A DNA stretch of 64,000 nt, from the NCBI RefSeq assembly GCF_015711015.1, contig NZ_CP064653.1, forward strand, positions 3,782,001 to 3,846,000, given 5' to 3'. This stretch comes from Methylomonas sp. LL1 (lineage in GTDB: Bacteria; Pseudomonadota; Gammaproteobacteria; Methylococcales; Methylomonadaceae). Position numbers and translations under genes: made by a program. Positions 34,213 to 44,052 of this stretch are shown here, piece after piece. Every line of letters starts with the position of its first letter. Positions within the stretch are counted from its first letter, which is position 1. Under the pieces are notes generated by a model that saw nothing but the letters and a program-made list of their open reading frames with translations, searched no databases and was not told the DNA's origin.

Positions 34213-34803
34213 TCAGTGATTCATGTAGTGATCAAAAAAAATCGATTTCTTTTTTACGCCATTCAGCCGCGAAGGAACTTCGGATACCAAGTCAATTTTA
34301 TAGACGGAGGCTGCTATTAACATCAGAAAACAAATTCTGATGACATTGTCAGTAATCAATTCTCTATAGGCGTAAGGCTCCAGATGGTCGACCGATTCGC
34401 ATGCCTTTGCAAGCTTGCCAACGGTAACAGGATAATTTTTTGCCAACCACAAAGAATCTTCCGTGTTAATTTCCAATTGAGCGGCAATATTTCCACCTAG
34501 CTCAAAAAAGCCAGTAGCTCCATCCAACATCTCGGTAGTCAATTTGTCTGAAATGCGGATGTTCAAAGTATTGGCGCAGGTTGTTGAAATAATGAACGAA
34601 TCAATGATGTTCTTTTTTAGAGTTGTTTCATTGGGTCCGTTAAATAGGCAGTCGCAAATACTGCCAGAGTATTTGGCAAAATGAAGTGCCATATGATTTA
34701 TGCGCTGATGGACATTGAGTCGAGTAATTTCTTTATGAAACAACTCGTCATGATCTAGCTGTGCTGTTTGCAGCTTAAACAGTTGTTCGATGATGCCATT
34801 CAT
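34213..34803 (-). CDS. Helical protein, possibly MazG-like NTP pyrophosphohydrolase family
   Basis: About 196 residues, all-alpha. The C-terminal part (ELITDNVIRICFLMLIAASV, then YKIDLVSEVPSRLNGVKKK) resembles the end of MazG-type pyrophosphohydrolases, where an E-x3-D helix precedes a hydrophobic helix and a GIDL-like turn. The metal-binding EExxE helix is not clear; LDHDELFHKEITRLNVHQRI may correspond. Starts at 34803, 34836 and 34872 are all possible and none has a strong ribosome site. First clear gene of the cassette operon. The family call is tentative. Confidence 0.5.
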   Translation of the reverse strand: MNGIIEQLFKLQTAQLDHDELFHKEITRLNVHQRINHMALHFAKYSGSICDCLFNGPNETTLKKNIIDSFIISTTCANTLNIRISDKLTTEMLDGATGFFELGGNIAAQLEINTEDSLWLAKNYPVTVGKLAKACESVDHLEPYAYRELITDNVIRICFLMLIAASVYKIDLVSEVPSRLNGVKKKSIFFDHYMNH

Positions 34804-34879
34804 GATGTGCGACCCATTAGTTCTTAAATATTTCATTGAAGGAATGACTGTTAGCCACCTTGCCGCATTCATAGACCGC

Positions 34880-35104
34880 TCAATCTTCTGCGATATCCCT
34901 GTTCATCCTCCTAAAGAACGATCTACGGCAAATACCTAAATATTTTGTTGGTCTTGATGCATGTTTTGGCTGGCTGATGCCATTGCCTACTTTCGATTCG
35001 TTAGCTGATGTGTCCTTACGGATCATGAAATCGAAATAGTCTGTACCTCTAAAGCTTGTGATGCTGCTTTGTTTCTGTAAAGCAGTTTGCTTGTATCGGT
35101 ACAT
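34880..35104 (-). CDS. Small unrecognised ORF at the head of the cassette
   Basis: A 74-residue, basic ORF that ends 7 nt before the longest version of the next gene, so it could be co-translated. It has no recognisable domain, signal peptide or strong ribosome site. A TATAAT box (35151-35156, minus strand) lies about 45 nt upstream, with only a weak -35. It may be a leader or a chance frame. Confidence 0.25.
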   Translation of the reverse strand: MYRYKQTALQKQSSITSFRGTDYFDFMIRKDTSANESKVGNGISQPKHASRPTKYLGICRRSFFRRMNRDIAED

Positions 35105-35694
35105 AAGCAGCTAAAGATGTTTGGATTTTGCTGCTTCTTTTAGGGAAGGAATTATATGCTAACTGGTAATCAATCGGAAATTTATAACGCGATACGTGCG
35201 CCACCACAAATAGGTTGTGCCGCGCGAAGCAAGGCGCAGAGGTCGCGATCGATGCGCCTCCTAGCTTCGGTGTATCCTATATTTCGAAACTGTAACTTTT
35301 ATATTGATTTTCTACCGAATCGTGGGATGGTTTTATTCCCGTTATTTCGCCCCGAGCATCGCAGCTTTTGGCGAGATCAGCCCGTCAGGGGAACGGCAGG
35401 GATGCCGCTCGTTTTCGGAGGGCTAAGGATAGCCTTTCCGAAAACCCTCGCCAAAAGCGAGAAGCACAGGATCAAGGCGGAATGCCGGGTCGCCTTTTCT
35501 TTGGATACTTTCTTTTGGCGACGCAAAAGAAAGTATCGCGGTTGTCGGTCCGCGAACCGACATTAAATTAACCCGTCGCGATAGCGACACAATAATTGCC
35601 TCGTTTTGATCTCGTTGGATTGACTGGCGCTTCGTTACCGCTGGCGCGGTTACGCTGCATTCCCACGCGGCGCGCGGGAACGAGATCAATAATC
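35105..35694. other. Repeat-rich intergenic region between the cassette and hisD
   Basis: No supported gene; an apparent 136-residue plus-strand ORF here runs through repeats. It contains the right arm of the inverted repeat (35461-35560), a GTCGCGATAGCGAC palindrome (35574-35587) and a TTCCCACGC...GCGCGGGAACGAG imperfect palindrome (about 35661-35685). The last resembles a dispersed repeat in methanotroph genomes. A minus-strand TATAAT at 35151-35156 may drive the cassette. Confidence 0.6.
35461..35560. repeat. Right arm of the inverted palindromic repeat
   Basis: It holds a perfect 14-bp hairpin, GATACTTTCTTTTG / CAAAAGAAAGTATC (35504-35517 with 35524-35537), with loop GCGACG. The flanks CGCCTTTTCTTTGG and CGGTTGTCGGTCC match the left arm (32188-32275) in inverted orientation. 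Together the arms bracket the AT-rich cassette. Confidence 0.8.
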
Positions 35695-36996
35695 TTAAAT
35701 CCTATACTCCGCCGACCTGGCATGCGCGGTCAAACTCTCCCCCCGCGCCAGTACCGAGGCAATCTTGCCGAGTTCCGAGGCGCTGGCAGCCGAACAATTA
35801 ATCAAACTGCTGCGTTTTTGAAAATCGTACACTCCCAACGGCGACGAATAGCGGGCGGTGCTGGAGGTCGGCAACACATGGTTGGGGCCGGCGCAATAAT
35901 CGCCCAGGGCTTCGGCGGTGTAGCGGCCCATGAAGATGGCGCCGGCGTTGCGAATCTGCGCGCACAAGGCTTCCGGCTCGGCGACCGACAACTCCAAATG
36001 CTCGGGAGCGATGCGGTTGGCGACTTCGGCGGCGGCCGACAAATCCGGCACCTTGATGAAGGCGCCGCGTCCGGTCAGCGAGGCGCGGATGATGTCGGCG
36101 CGCTCCATTTCCGGCAACAGCTTGTTGATGCCGGCTTCGACCTTGTCCAGGAAATCGGCATCGTCGCTGATCAGAATCGACTGGGCGTTTTCGTCGTGTT
36201 CGGCTTGCGAGAACAAGTCCATCGCGATCCAGTCCGGGTCGGTCTGGCCGTCGCAGATGATCAATATTTCCGACGGGCCGGCGATCATGTCGATGCCGAC
36301 CTGGCCGAACACCAGTTTTTTGGCCGTGGCGACGTAAATATTGCCGGGGCCGACGATCTTGTCGACTGCGGGAATGGTTTCGGTGCCGTAAGCCAGCGCC
36401 GCCACGGCTTGCGCGCCGCCGATGGTGAAGACTCTGTCCACGCCGGCGATATAGGCCGCCGCCAACACCATGGCGTTGGTTTCGCCACCGGGGGTCGGCA
36501 CCACCATGATCAATTCGCCGACGCCGGCAACCTTGGCCGGAATTGCATTCATCAATACCGAGGATGGATAGGCGGCTTTGCCGCCCGGTACATACAGCCC
36601 TGCCCTATCCAGCGGCGTGACTTTCTGGCCCAGCACTGTGCCGTCGGCTTCGGTGAATTGCCAGGATTGCATTTTTTGATGTTCTGCATAAGCGCGGACG
36701 CGCTCGGCGGCGGTTTGCAAGGCCTGGGCTTGATCCCCGGGCAGGCTGTCCCAGGCTTGTTTTAATGCGGCTTGGCCCAATTCCAGTTCAGCGGCGGATT
36801 GAAAGTCTGTCCGGTCGAAGCGGTTGGTATAGTCGATCAAGGCCTGATCGCCCTTTTGCCGCACATTGGCGATAATCTCTAAAACCCGTTGGTGTATCTC
36901 CAAATCGTCGCTGGCGTCCCAGGCCAGTCTTTGCGTTAACGCGCTTGCAAAGTGAGGGTCGGCGCTGTCGAGGCGCAACATTTGGATTGCTGTCAT
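35695..36996 (-). CDS. hisD: Histidinol dehydrogenase
   Basis: A 433-residue enzyme for the last two steps of histidine synthesis (histidinol to histidine, zinc- and NAD-dependent). Motifs include [21 protein letters not shown] split by the family spacing, [35 protein letters not shown] and the C-terminal [15 protein letters not shown] with the catalytic Glu-His pair region IAPEHLEL. It overlaps hisG by 4 nt (ATGA). In many relatives hisC follows directly; here the repeat region does. Confidence 0.97.
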   Translation of the reverse strand: MTAIQMLRLDSADPHFASALTQRLAWDASDDLEIHQRVLEIIANVRQKGDQALIDYTNRFDRTDFQSAAELELGQAALKQAWDSLPGDQAQALQTAAERVRAYAEHQKMQSWQFTEADGTVLGQKVTPLDRAGLYVPGGKAAYPSSVLMNAIPAKVAGVGELIMVVPTPGGETNAMVLAAAYIAGVDRVFTIGGAQAVAALAYGTETIPAVDKIVGPGNIYVATAKKLVFGQVGIDMIAGPSEILIICDGQTDPDWIAMDLFSQAEHDENAQSILISDDADFLDKVEAGINKLLPEMERADIIRASLTGRGAFIKVPDLSAAAEVANRIAPEHLELSVAEPEALCAQIRNAGAIFMGRYTAEALGDYCAGPNHVLPTSSTARYSSPLGVYDFQKRSSLINCSAASASELGKIASVLARGESLTAHARSAEYRI

Positions 36997-37628
36997 GGTG
37001 ATTGCCGTTGTGCCAAAGTGGTTTCGAACTGGTCTATCAGGGCTTGTATGGCCTGGTGTTTCATTTTCATCGCCGCCTTATTCACTACCAGGCGCGAGGT
37101 GATGTTGGCGATCAATTCGCGCGGTTCCAGGCCGTTGGCTTTCAGGGTGTTGCCGGTGTCGACCAAATCGACGATGCAATCGGCCAGGCCGACCAGCGGT
37201 GCCAATTCCATCGAGCCGTAGAGTTTGATGAGTTCGGCCTGTATGCCCAGGTCGGCGTAATAGCGCTGCGCGGTCTTGACGTATTTGGTGGCGACACGCA
37301 AACGGCCTTTGACTTCCGGCGCATTCACCGGGCCGGCGGTCATCAGACGGCAGCCGGCGATGCCCAAATCCAAGGGTTCGTACAGGCTTTCGGCGCCGTG
37401 TTCCAGCAGCACGTCTTTGCCGGCTATCCCTAGGTCGGCGGCGCCGTATTCGACGAAGGTCGGCACGTCGGTGGCGCGGATGATCACCAGTTGCACGTCG
37501 GGACGGGTGGTTTGCAAGATCAGTTTGCGGCTTTTGTCCGGATCGTCGACCGGCGTGATGCCGGCCTGTTCCAGAAACGGCAGGGCCTCTTCGTAAATAC
37601 GGCCCTTGGATACGGCGATGGTCAGCAT
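36993..37628 (-). CDS. hisG: ATP phosphoribosyltransferase, short form
   Basis: A 211-residue short HisG, first enzyme of histidine synthesis. Short HisG needs the HisZ regulatory subunit, which is not in this window. Sequence blocks: [36 protein letters not shown] and the PRPP loop region [15 protein letters not shown]. It lies 15 nt after murA and overlaps hisD by 4 nt, so murA-hisG-hisD is one unit. Confidence 0.96.
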   Translation of the reverse strand: MLTIAVSKGRIYEEALPFLEQAGITPVDDPDKSRKLILQTTRPDVQLVIIRATDVPTFVEYGAADLGIAGKDVLLEHGAESLYEPLDLGIAGCRLMTAGPVNAPEVKGRLRVATKYVKTAQRYYADLGIQAELIKLYGSMELAPLVGLADCIVDLVDTGNTLKANGLEPRELIANITSRLVVNKAAMKMKHQAIQALIDQFETTLAQRQSP

Positions 37629-37643
37629 GATGGTATCGTTGGT

Positions 37644-38915
<1,272 letters not shown>

Positions 38916-38945
38916 TTAAGTGTCTGGGACTGTGTCGGGAGCAGG

Positions 38946-39257
38946 TCAGGATGAGCTGCTGGAAAAATATTCGGTTTCGTCAAAACCGCTCAGTTTGGCA
39001 AGCGCCATTAGCTGTTCGGGAATGTTTTTAAAGGACAGTTGCGCCCGTATCATCCGGCTGTGCCTGATCCATTCGATCATCAAGGCCAGGCCGGCACTGT
39101 CGGTGGTTTCGACTTTGGCCAAGTCTATGCAGATTCTATCGATTCCCTTCAGAAATTTGAAGGATTGCAAGGTCTGCTTATCGATGCTGGCGAAGGTCAG
39201 ATTGCCTTCGACGGTAAAATAACCGGGCGACTGCTCGATCAGGCTCAGTTTGGCCAT
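38946..39257 (-). CDS. mlaB: STAS-domain protein MlaB
   Basis: A 103-residue cytoplasmic STAS protein of the MlaFEDB phospholipid transporter, regulating the MlaF ATPase. The STAS fold is seen in VEGNLTFASIDK, then CIDLAKVETTDSAGLALMIE with the conserved Asp-Ser-Ala. Its start overlaps the mlaD stop by one base. There is no mlaC between mlaD and mlaB, unlike the E. coli order F-E-D-C-B. Confidence 0.9.
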   Translation of the reverse strand: MAKLSLIEQSPGYFTVEGNLTFASIDKQTLQSFKFLKGIDRICIDLAKVETTDSAGLALMIEWIRHSRMIRAQLSFKNIPEQLMALAKLSGFDETEYFSSSSS

Positions 39258-39721
39258 TATTTGCCTTCCGCCTTGTTCAGCATGAATTTGCCTATCATTT
39301 CCTCCAGCACGATGGCGGAACTGGTGATGTCGATCTTGCTTTTGTCCTTCAAAAACTCCTCGGACGAGCCGGGGTCGATGCTGATGTATTGTTCGCCCAG
39401 CAGGCCGGCGGTATAGATGCTGGCGCCGGAGTCCTCGGGCAAATTGCCGTATTGCGATTCGATGCGCATTTCCACCACCGATTCATGGCTTTCCTTGTCC
39501 AGGCTGATCGCGGAAACCCGGCCGATGCGCACGCCGGCAACGGAAACTGGCGACTTGACTTTCAAGCCGCCGGAATTTTGAAAGCGAGCGGTTACGGTAT
39601 AGCTATCGTCGCTGGCATAGGTGCCGAGATTGCTGATTTGCAGGGCCATGTAAAACAGGGCGGCAATGCCGCTGGCGACAAAAAATCCGACCAGAGTGTC
39701 CTGTGTCTTGGAATGCTGCAT
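39257..39721 (-). CDS. mlaD: MCE-domain protein MlaD
   Basis: A 154-residue periplasmic MCE protein anchored by one N-terminal helix (about 10-30). The MCE domain includes FQNSGGLKVKSPVSVAGVRI, the VVEMRIES strand and YTAGLLGEQYISIDPG. It forms the hexameric lipid channel of the Mla transporter. The ATG at 39721 is 1 nt after the mlaE stop and has GGAG upstream. An alternative ATG 15 nt upstream lies inside mlaE. Confidence 0.95.
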   Translation of the reverse strand: MQHSKTQDTLVGFFVASGIAALFYMALQISNLGTYASDDSYTVTARFQNSGGLKVKSPVSVAGVRIGRVSAISLDKESHESVVEMRIESQYGNLPEDSGASIYTAGLLGEQYISIDPGSSEEFLKDKSKIDITSSAIVLEEMIGKFMLNKAEGK

Positions 39722-39722
39722 G

Positions 39723-40505
39723 TTAAATGTCTCCAAACATGAGTGCGGTTAGAATGAAATCGAGTGCCAGTACCGCGAAGGCGGAGTTAACCACGGTGCG
39801 GGTGGTGGCGCGGCTGACGCCTTCCGAGGTGGGGATGGCGTCGTAGCCTTCGAACAGGGCGATCCACGATACCACGAAGCCGAACACGATACTTTTGATG
39901 ACACCGTTGACGATGTCTTCGTTGAAGTCGATGCTGGCCTGCATCTGCGCCCAGAATGCGCCGTCGTCGACGCCCAGCATGCCGACACCAACCAGATGGC
40001 CGCCCATCACGCCGATGGCGCTGAACAAGGCGGCCAGCAACGGCATGGAAATAAAGCCGGCCAGAAAGCGTGGCGAAATGATGCGGTTGATAGGGTCAAC
40101 CGCCATCATTTCCATGCCGGACAATTGTTCGGTGGCTTTCATGAGCCCGATCTCGGCGGTCAGAGCCGACCCGGCCCTGCCGGCAAACAGCAATGCGGTG
40201 ACTACCGGTCCAAGTTCGCGAACCAGCGAGGCCGCAACCATCACGCCCAGGGATTCCTCGGCGCCAAAGTCCGACAGAATATTAAAGCCTTGTAGGCCTA
40301 GCACCATGCCGACGAACAAGCCGGAGATCGTGATGATTAGAAACGACAATACGCCGACCGAATACATTTGTTTCAGCAGTAGGCTGGGTCTAGGGATGAT
40401 TTCGCCAATTCCCGCCAGCGTATGTATCAGGAAAAAAGTGCCTCGGCCCAGTTTGGCAAAACTGTGGCGGGTGTTTTTCCCCAGGTTTTCTAAAAATTCA
40501 AGCAT
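39723..40505 (-). CDS. mlaE: Phospholipid transporter permease MlaE
   Basis: A 260-residue MlaE/Ttg2B-type permease with about five transmembrane helices. Conserved segments: [52 protein letters not shown] and [15 protein letters not shown]. It pairs with MlaF and MlaD in the inner membrane for lipid movement to or from the outer membrane. It lies 12 nt from mlaF and 1 nt from mlaD. Confidence 0.96.
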   Translation of the reverse strand: MLEFLENLGKNTRHSFAKLGRGTFFLIHTLAGIGEIIPRPSLLLKQMYSVGVLSFLIITISGLFVGMVLGLQGFNILSDFGAEESLGVMVAASLVRELGPVVTALLFAGRAGSALTAEIGLMKATEQLSGMEMMAVDPINRIISPRFLAGFISMPLLAALFSAIGVMGGHLVGVGMLGVDDGAFWAQMQASIDFNEDIVNGVIKSIVFGFVVSWIALFEGYDAIPTSEGVSRATTRTVVNSAFAVLALDFILTALMFGDI

Positions 40506-40517
40506 ATTGAGCCCGGG

Positions 40518-41336
40518 TTATTTGGAGGTCAGCAAGTCGTCGAGGTAGTCCTTGGCGGGGTAATGAAAATGTACGGGGCCGTCGGCATCGCCATTCATGA
40601 ACTGTTGTACCCATTCCGAATCGGATTGCTCCAGTTGCCGCGGCGTGCCCTGGCCGACGATTTTGCCTTCGGACAAAACATAAATGTAATCGGCGATAGC
40701 GGCGGTTTCTTGCACATCATGCGAGACGATGATGCTGGTCAATTTCAAGGTTGTATTCAGAGACTTGATTAAATGCACCAGCGCGCCCATCGAGATCGGG
40801 TCCTGGCCGGTGAAAGGCTCGTCGTACATGATCATCATCGGGTCGAGCGCGATGGCGCGCGCCAAGGCCACCCGTCGGGCCATGCCGCCGGATAATTCAT
40901 TCGGCATCAAATCGCGGGCGCCGCGCAGACCGACCGCTTGCAGTTTCATTAATACCAGCGTGCGTATCATCGATTCCGGCAAGTGAGTGTGTTCGCGTAA
41001 CGGAAACGCTACATTGTCGTAGACATTCATGTCAGTCAACAAGGCGCCACTTTGGAACAGCATGCCCATGCGTTTGCGCAGGGTATATAAATCGGCGGTT
41101 TTGAGGCGATGCACGTTTTGCCCGTCCACCTGAATTTGGCCGGCGTCGGGATAGAGCTGGCCGCCGATCAGTTTTAGCAATGTGGTCTTGCCGGTGCCGC
41201 TTGGACCCATAATCGCCGTGACTTTGCCGCGCTGAATGTTCAGGCTGACATCATCGAAAATTTTTCTGGCGCCACGGGAAAAGCTCAGATTTTTGACGGT
41301 GACGATATGGTTATTTGAGCTTGCGCTATTAGGCAT
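40518..41336 (-). CDS. mlaF: Phospholipid transporter ATPase MlaF
   Basis: A 272-residue ABC ATPase. Walker A GPSGTGKTT, signature LSGGMARRVALARAIALDP, Walker B MIMYDEPFTGQDP and the switch His in IIVSHDVQE are all present. It has the extended C-terminus by which MlaF homologues dimerise. First gene of mlaF-E-D-B and divergent from kdsD across 106 nt that must hold both promoters. Confidence 0.96.
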   Translation of the reverse strand: MPNSASSNNHIVTVKNLSFSRGARKIFDDVSLNIQRGKVTAIMGPSGTGKTTLLKLIGGQLYPDAGQIQVDGQNVHRLKTADLYTLRKRMGMLFQSGALLTDMNVYDNVAFPLREHTHLPESMIRTLVLMKLQAVGLRGARDLMPNELSGGMARRVALARAIALDPMMIMYDEPFTGQDPISMGALVHLIKSLNTTLKLTSIIVSHDVQETAAIADYIYVLSEGKIVGQGTPRQLEQSDSEWVQQFMNGDADGPVHFHYPAKDYLDDLLTSK

Positions 41337-41442
41337 CTACCGAAATTACAACAATTTTTTGATTGGAAACAGGCTATTTTGTATGAGGCATTGAGAATAA
41401 GTCAATGACTTGGGGTGAAAAGGTCCTTAATAACATGCAATA

Positions 41443-42456
41443 ATGGTTCCTTTTTTAGAGTCGGGCAATAGGGTGACAGGTTTGGGGAGTGATCGGGAGA
41501 TCCGGGCATTAGCTGCAGCGGTCATACAAACCGAAATGCGGGCGGTTGCCATGCTGGCCGAGCGTATCGACGAACAGTTTGTCGGCGCCTGCCACCTGTT
41601 TCTGGCTTGCAAGGGCCGGGTCGTGGTAACCGGCATGGGCAAGTCCGGACATATTGCCGGTAAAATCGCCGCGACCTTGGCCAGTACCGGCACGCCGGCT
41701 TTTTTTGTACACCCCGGCGAGGCCAGTCATGGCGATCTAGGTATGATTACCCGGCAGGATGTGGTGTTGGCTTTGTCCAATTCCGGCGAAACCGAAGAAA
41801 TTTTGACGATTCTGCCTATCATTAAGAGGTTGGGCGTGCCGTTGGTGGCGATGACCGGTAATCCCGATTCGGCCCTGGCCAGATTGGCCACGGTGCATAT
41901 CAATGTTGCCGTTGAACAGGAAGCTTGCCCGTTGGGGTTGGCGCCGACCTCCAGTACCACGGCGGCATTGGTGATGGGCGATGCTCTGGCCGTGTCATTG
42001 TTGCAGACCAAGGGTTTTACCCGTGACGATTTTGCCTTGTCTCATCCGGGTGGCAGCCTGGGTAAACGCTTGTTGTTACAGGTGAATGACATCATGCATC
42101 GCGGCCGGGAAGTTCCTAGGGTTGCCGATAGCGTGCTAGTGAGTGAAGCGTTGCTGGAAATGACCGAAAAAAAACTGGGCATGACGGCGGTGATCGATGC
42201 CAACAGCCATGTGATAGGGATTTTTACCGACGGCGATTTGCGGCGCATGCTGGAAAAAAATCTGGATGTGCATAAAACACCGGTTGCCAAGGTGATGACG
42301 CATCCTTGCACGGTGATCCAAGCCGATATTTTGGCGGCGGAAGCGATGCAGATCATGGAAAGCAAAAAAATCAACGCCCTGCTGGTGGTGGATGAAGATC
42401 AGGCTTTGCAAGGTGCGTTGAATATGCACGACTTGCTGCGAGCCGGTATTGTTTGA
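41443..42456 (+). CDS. kdsD: Arabinose-5-phosphate isomerase
   Basis: A 337-residue enzyme that makes arabinose-5-phosphate for Kdo in lipopolysaccharide. The SIS domain has GMGKSGHIAGKIAATLASTG, HPGEASHGDLGMI and LSNSGETEE. Two CBS domains follow (about 210-265 and 275-335). The start at 41443 has no good ribosome site. A downstream GTG is possible, but the length fits the family. It starts the kds-lpt-rpoN cluster and overlaps the longest kdsC frame only. Confidence 0.93.
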   Translation: MVPFLESGNRVTGLGSDREIRALAAAVIQTEMRAVAMLAERIDEQFVGACHLFLACKGRVVVTGMGKSGHIAGKIAATLASTGTPAFFVHPGEASHGDLGMITRQDVVLALSNSGETEEILTILPIIKRLGVPLVAMTGNPDSALARLATVHINVAVEQEACPLGLAPTSSTTAALVMGDALAVSLLQTKGFTRDDFALSHPGGSLGKRLLLQVNDIMHRGREVPRVADSVLVSEALLEMTEKKLGMTAVIDANSHVIGIFTDGDLRRMLEKNLDVHKTPVAKVMTHPCTVIQADILAAEAMQIMESKKINALLVVDEDQALQGALNMHDLLRAGIV

Positions 42457-42466
42457 GGATAGTTTT

Positions 42467-43000
42467 ATGCAGGATTTGACCCAGGACCAATTCGATAAAA
42501 TCAAACGCTTGAAATTGCTGATTCTCGATGTCGACGGCGTGCTGACCGATGGCCGCTTGTTTTTTGACGATCACGGCAAGGAATACAAGTGCTTTCACGC
42601 CCGGGATGGGCACGGCATCAAGTTACTGCGGCAATCCGGAGTTGATGTGGCGGTGATTTCCGGGCGTAAATCCAACTCGGTGGCGATCAGAATGCAAAAC
42701 CTGGGGGTTGAACATGTTTATCAGGGGCACGAAAACAAACGCGCGGCATTTGCCGAAATCCTGAAAAGTTTGGGCTTGAACGCGGAACAAGTGGCGCATG
42801 TCGGAGACGATGTGTTGGATTTGCCTATCATGGTACAGGCCGGTTTCGCGGTAGCGGTTGCCGATGCCCATTTTGCGGTTAAGCGCTATGCCGACTGGTG
42901 CACTCAAACGCCGGGAGGGCTGGGCGCCGTGCGTGAAATTTGTGATTTGATCATGCAGGTTCAGGGTAGCTTTGAGCCGATGTTGCAAACCTATTTATGA
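42467..43000 (+). CDS. kdsC: 3-deoxy-D-manno-octulosonate-8-phosphate phosphatase
   Basis: A 177-residue HAD phosphatase that makes Kdo. HAD motif I is LDVDGVLTDG, motif II VISGRKS and motif III/IV HVGDDVLDLPIM; it has no cap domain, as in KdsC. The ATG at 42467 follows GAGGAT by 6 nt; an upstream ATG lies inside kdsD. Its stop overlaps lptC by 4 nt. Confidence 0.95.
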   Translation: MQDLTQDQFDKIKRLKLLILDVDGVLTDGRLFFDDHGKEYKCFHARDGHGIKLLRQSGVDVAVISGRKSNSVAIRMQNLGVEHVYQGHENKRAAFAEILKSLGLNAEQVAHVGDDVLDLPIMVQAGFAVAVADAHFAVKRYADWCTQTPGGLGAVREICDLIMQVQGSFEPMLQTYL

Positions 43001-43563
43001 GTTTTTGGGACAAGTATCAGCTTTATTTCTATGTCGCCCTGGTGGCCTTGCTGACCTGGTGGTTGCAACAGCTGTACGAGGAGCGTGCCGCTGAAATCAA
43101 GGTGGCGGAAAATAGCCCGGACTTTTTCAGCTCGGGTTATTACAAAAAAGAAATGGGCTTGGACGGCTTGCCAAGGAGCGAGTTGGCGGCCGATAAGATG
43201 CGGCATTACAAGGCCGATGGCTCCACTCATCTGGAACAACCGGTGATGACTTTGTATAACCCCAATGCCGCGCCCTGGGTAATTAAATCCGATAGCGGTA
43301 TCATGGCCGCCGACGGCGATAACTTGCAATTGAACGGCCAGGCACTGATTACTCGCGAAGCGTCTAAAACCGCTTCGGCCTTGAAAGTGACCACCTCGGA
43401 TTTGCGGGTCAAGTTGTCCACTAATTACGCCGAGACGGCGGCATGGGCGGATATAGTCAGTCCGCCCAATCAAACATCGGGTACGGGGATGGAAGTCACT
43501 TTTGCGAGTCCTATTCACTTGAAATTATTGTCCAAAGTCAAAGGGCGTTATGAAATTAAGTAA
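42997..43563 (+). CDS. lptC: LPS export protein LptC
   Basis: A 188-residue bitopic inner-membrane protein with one N-terminal helix (about 9-25) and a periplasmic beta-jellyroll (SPDFFSSGYYKKEMG, then DKMRHYKADGSTHLEQPVMT). It hands LPS from LptB2FG to LptA. It overlaps kdsC by 4 nt and lptA by 14 nt, so translation is coupled through the cluster. Confidence 0.92.
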   Translation: MSFWDKYQLYFYVALVALLTWWLQQLYEERAAEIKVAENSPDFFSSGYYKKEMGLDGLPRSELAADKMRHYKADGSTHLEQPVMTLYNPNAAPWVIKSDSGIMAADGDNLQLNGQALITREASKTASALKVTTSDLRVKLSTNYAETAAWADIVSPPNQTSGTGMEVTFASPIHLKLLSKVKGRYEIK

Positions 43564-44050
43564 AGTTATCGGGTTGGGATTATTGTTGATTATGCGGCCG
43601 GTTTTTGCGTTGGATACCGATTCCGAGCAGCCGGTGTATGTTGATTCGGACAATGCGGTTTATGACGAAAAATCCGAGATCAGCACGTATACCGGCAATG
43701 TGGTGGCAACGCAGGGTAGTATTAGAATAGATGGCGATAAGCTGGTGGTATATCTGAAGGAGGGTGCTATTACCAAGTTGGTGGCGACCGGAAAACCCTC
43801 TAAATTCGAACAGCTGCCGGCGGTGGGTAAGGACAAAATGTATGGCGAGGGCTTGATCAATGAGTTTTATCCGGATAAAAACCTGCTGATTTTCATGAAA
43901 AATGCATCGGTCTGGCAAGGCGATGCCAAGCAATCCAGCGAATATATCGAATATGATACGAAAAACTCCTTGCTGAAAGCCGGCGAGCCTAGTTCCGACG
44001 GCAAGCGCGTGCATTCGGTCATCAAGCCCAAGCCCAAGGCGGCTCCCTAG
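43550..44050 (+). CDS. lptA: LPS transport periplasmic protein LptA
   Basis: A 166-residue periplasmic OstA-type protein with a cleavable signal peptide (to about residue 20, ending VFALD). The beta-jellyroll repeats are visible in YVDSDNAVYDEKSEISTYTG, IRIDGDKLVVYL and MYGEGLINEFYP. It ends in a Lys/Pro-rich tail. It bridges LptC and outer-membrane LptD, which is not in the window. Followed 2 nt later by lptB. Confidence 0.94.
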   Translation: MKLSKVIGLGLLLIMRPVFALDTDSEQPVYVDSDNAVYDEKSEISTYTGNVVATQGSIRIDGDKLVVYLKEGAITKLVATGKPSKFEQLPAVGKDKMYGEGLINEFYPDKNLLIFMKNASVWQGDAKQSSEYIEYDTKNSLLKAGEPSSDGKRVHSVIKPKPKAAP

Positions 44051-44052
44051 CC

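Noticed and set aside
35156-35566. 136-residue plus-strand ORF between the cassette and hisD
   Set aside because: It runs through the palindromic repeat arm, has no recognisable domain, and its product resembles repeat-derived spurious proteins. I annotate the repeat instead.
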